DNA of 6,578 bases from an uncultured Clostridia bacterium (GTDB lineage: Bacteria > Bacillota > Clostridia > Christensenellales > UBA1242): contig CALDPW010000177.1 in assembly GCA_937911885.1 (NCBI GenBank), positions 1-6,578 on the forward strand, given 5' to 3'. The translations under genes were made by a program, and so were the position numbers. How positions within the stretch are numbered: position 1 is the first letter of the stretch; each line of letters begins with the position of its first letter. The notes under the pieces are model-generated. The model was not told the origin of the DNA and made no database searches. It worked only from the letters and a program-made list of their open reading frames with translations. This document shows, one piece after another, positions 6,365-6,578 of this stretch.

Positions 6365-6578
6365 AGCAAGTGAGAAGTAATAATCAAAATACTTACCATT
6401 TTTATCTGTAACTTCAGCATAATCCCCATATTCGGTAACAATCTCAAGTTTAAAGCGTTCAACTTGGTTAACTGCACCAACAATTGAAAGTGTTAATGAT
6501 GTTAATTCTTCGCCATTAACTTGAGTTAAAATTTTAAATTTAGCATATTGAGAAGTTGTGTCGTAAAGCACATAATCT
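2369..6578 (-). CDS. Giant modular, all-beta, probably surface or secreted protein; 5' end beyond the window
   Basis: At least 1,400 residues. The frame stays open to the right edge (codons before the GTG at 6569-6571 read Asp-Tyr), and no ribosome binding site precedes that GTG, so the true start lies outside. The protein is rich in Thr, Asn, Val, Ile and Ser, has only two Cys (179 and 1326, numbered from the GTG) and no membrane helix. I do not recognise a named family. It is built of diverged modules resembling bacterial Ig-like beta-sandwiches. Each ends in a strand of alternating hydrophobics closed by Pro-Asn/Ser/Thr-hydrophobic, as in LTLRPNLIV (313-321), VVLMPNV (430-436), FRIIPNI (562-568), VVVVPSL (705-711), VSIPTLV (840-846) and YALPNV (975-980). 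The C-terminus ends on such a strand (IPIKVITFSINY) with no LPXTG, transmembrane anchor or wall-binding domain, so any anchor or signal peptide must be N-terminal and unseen. Composition suggests an extracellular adhesin or structural protein; this is inference. Confidence 0.85.
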   Translation of the reverse strand, partial: DYVLYDTTSQYAKFKILTQVNGEELTSLTLSIVGAVNQVERFKLEIVTEYGDYAEVTDKNGKYFDYYFSLAPSLKTLISYPIEDEGSEKVAVSSQVNLLESFINENNRLRLYTGSNTFMTIVEPTGGETRYAIKNGATLVAYLPEGVKPFTYEVIEGPAVVDGDIITFVAPTTTAIATVRCVAFNGAYVDYKFNVYTGANPVVITPNNTTIYADNINAYNLFDYLTISNQPSDIKYVVKYQTIATPLFTTSRGNGQVTSTNQTLTYLQGTPNTLNMWFNDVTVNGDITQAPPVEVVFNIWHNYNVNGDSPIELRLTLRPNLIVEKDNEYQTMAAGTDVVIMSNDASVDSYIKLGNTGNTSSTISLEVSQVKEAGATNFVAVTADHLAKYKFSVVPSFSGSYTNYTLSTFNIENKINIKIKVLKSTYYYEFEVVLMPNVNFNVDYLADGNTDISNYVIKGAAASNNSKSVGLQEFIKPTDFEGNPITVSSNLYFEMVTYAYDENGGIISDVTHVIPGTHIENTKFDITVKAVNMEYVIYADIKIVWKNNIPTGATSVVHTQQVRFRIIPNIEDSVITYSEGTTAISLYAGSEVSLNFNSATNQLVLSQGANETLRTAAINARQQKVDASYEYVNVVLKAVSGENYSLTGSGSTGTLTIGKYINSNQIVFDVYYDLIGVYEGVIVADPGSGEPFNDPSKLYKSNYSLRVVVVPSLETIVYTNEDTSNDSSTNPYDLSAKFAELQYEEDEADLYASNAIKANEIELVGNNGLLTVGTNNAVSFDDITKILVNEVTLLGNIDYTVTGKYGSDATSLTADLTESEANRSIRLDVRTVGGDVKLVAIVSIPTLVVADNNYFEYKLTLTVPGVVNDENKVDIYIKFVLETGKNGTIIMPDPTSDSNTRLANINLYNANGVTEYALSGNSSVNANLFTFGYLLGTSAESAIPNHLKIAVAGAKSQYHSTYNIKTLVRNSTAYYAYALPNVELFIDIDGAIDYATIVERGGVKYLQVDPYFTTAALPEENKRRINLIVSTGVITETFTLVIEPIMVTQNLSVDSTTHVVTNSLNYTLDDEHGVEQTGTVDLAGMENIVELVYNGDNAENVKKWLKLEGSTYKFEPNTYDISEETIIVIQGKIVINGQSINKQEFITNTGDTISVTPTVLFEQGLTETTPKSDATGDPINIIGNADTALIKSNIFEAGATWTNTSVTLELAPASANILDYATLNITDVDGVYTIAADSTITLKQQNLIEDVVISFIATTTFVNDAGTTITFVKNLELIIFKNAGISGLSSNYNLVSTGANSGKVTLDGSGALITGTGEFAYKVEEVACTGSINGEITNAQIVITPTINDTGTAKYITEFTLDWSAFIAAHSVTDVDGITIQANYVFGGEIIPIKVITFSINY

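Noticed and set aside
6569..6571. GTG as the true start of the giant gene
   Set aside because: The frame continues open to the window edge, only seven bases of upstream sequence are visible and none resembles a ribosome binding site. The protein there also looks like the middle of a module and lacks a signal peptide.

Overview
This is an AT-rich window from a low-GC, Gram-positive-type bacterium. A full-length SpoVT (AbrB-like fold plus GAF domain) points to an endospore-forming Bacillota lineage or a relative of one (Clostridia or Bacilli, plausibly an uncultured gut member). TGA serves as a stop and TGG encodes Trp, so the standard bacterial code applies and a Mycoplasma-type code does not. 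All four genes lie on the minus strand, so transcription runs from high to low coordinates.

Right to left: (1) 6578-2369 is the 3' part of a very long gene for a modular, all-beta, Thr/Asn/Val-rich protein, probably extracellular. Its reading frame is still open at the right edge. About eleven diverged modules of roughly 110-145 residues (one shorter) can be delimited by a recurring strand ending in Pro-Asn/Ser/Thr-hydrophobic. The 145 bp gap after it holds a 15 bp stem-loop and a good sigma-A promoter. (2) 2223-1273 encodes a polytopic membrane protein with a predicted cytoplasmic tail, acidic and then Lys/Ala/Pro/Thr-rich like histone H1. It has its own promoter upstream and a strong intrinsic terminator downstream, so it looks monocistronic. 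(3) 1156-614 is spoVT, with a strong ribosome binding site and an upstream sequence that partly resembles a sigma-G promoter. (4) 617-54 overlaps spoVT by ATGA. It encodes an apparent chimera: the first ~95 residues match the start of SpoVB/MurJ-type lipid flippases, and the last ~85 match the C-terminal half of CcdA. A strong Shine-Dalgarno at 5-12 shows that another minus-strand gene starts just beyond the left edge, probably in the same operon.

The order spoVT then SpoVB-like flippase is the one known from Bacillus (spoVT-yabM), which supports the identity of the flippase half. The most notable points are the SpoVB::CcdA junction (real deletion or assembly join), the membrane protein with the H1-like tail, and the unrecognised giant modular protein. 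No RNA gene, CRISPR array, insertion sequence or phage feature was seen. No gene-free stretch exceeds about 150 bases.
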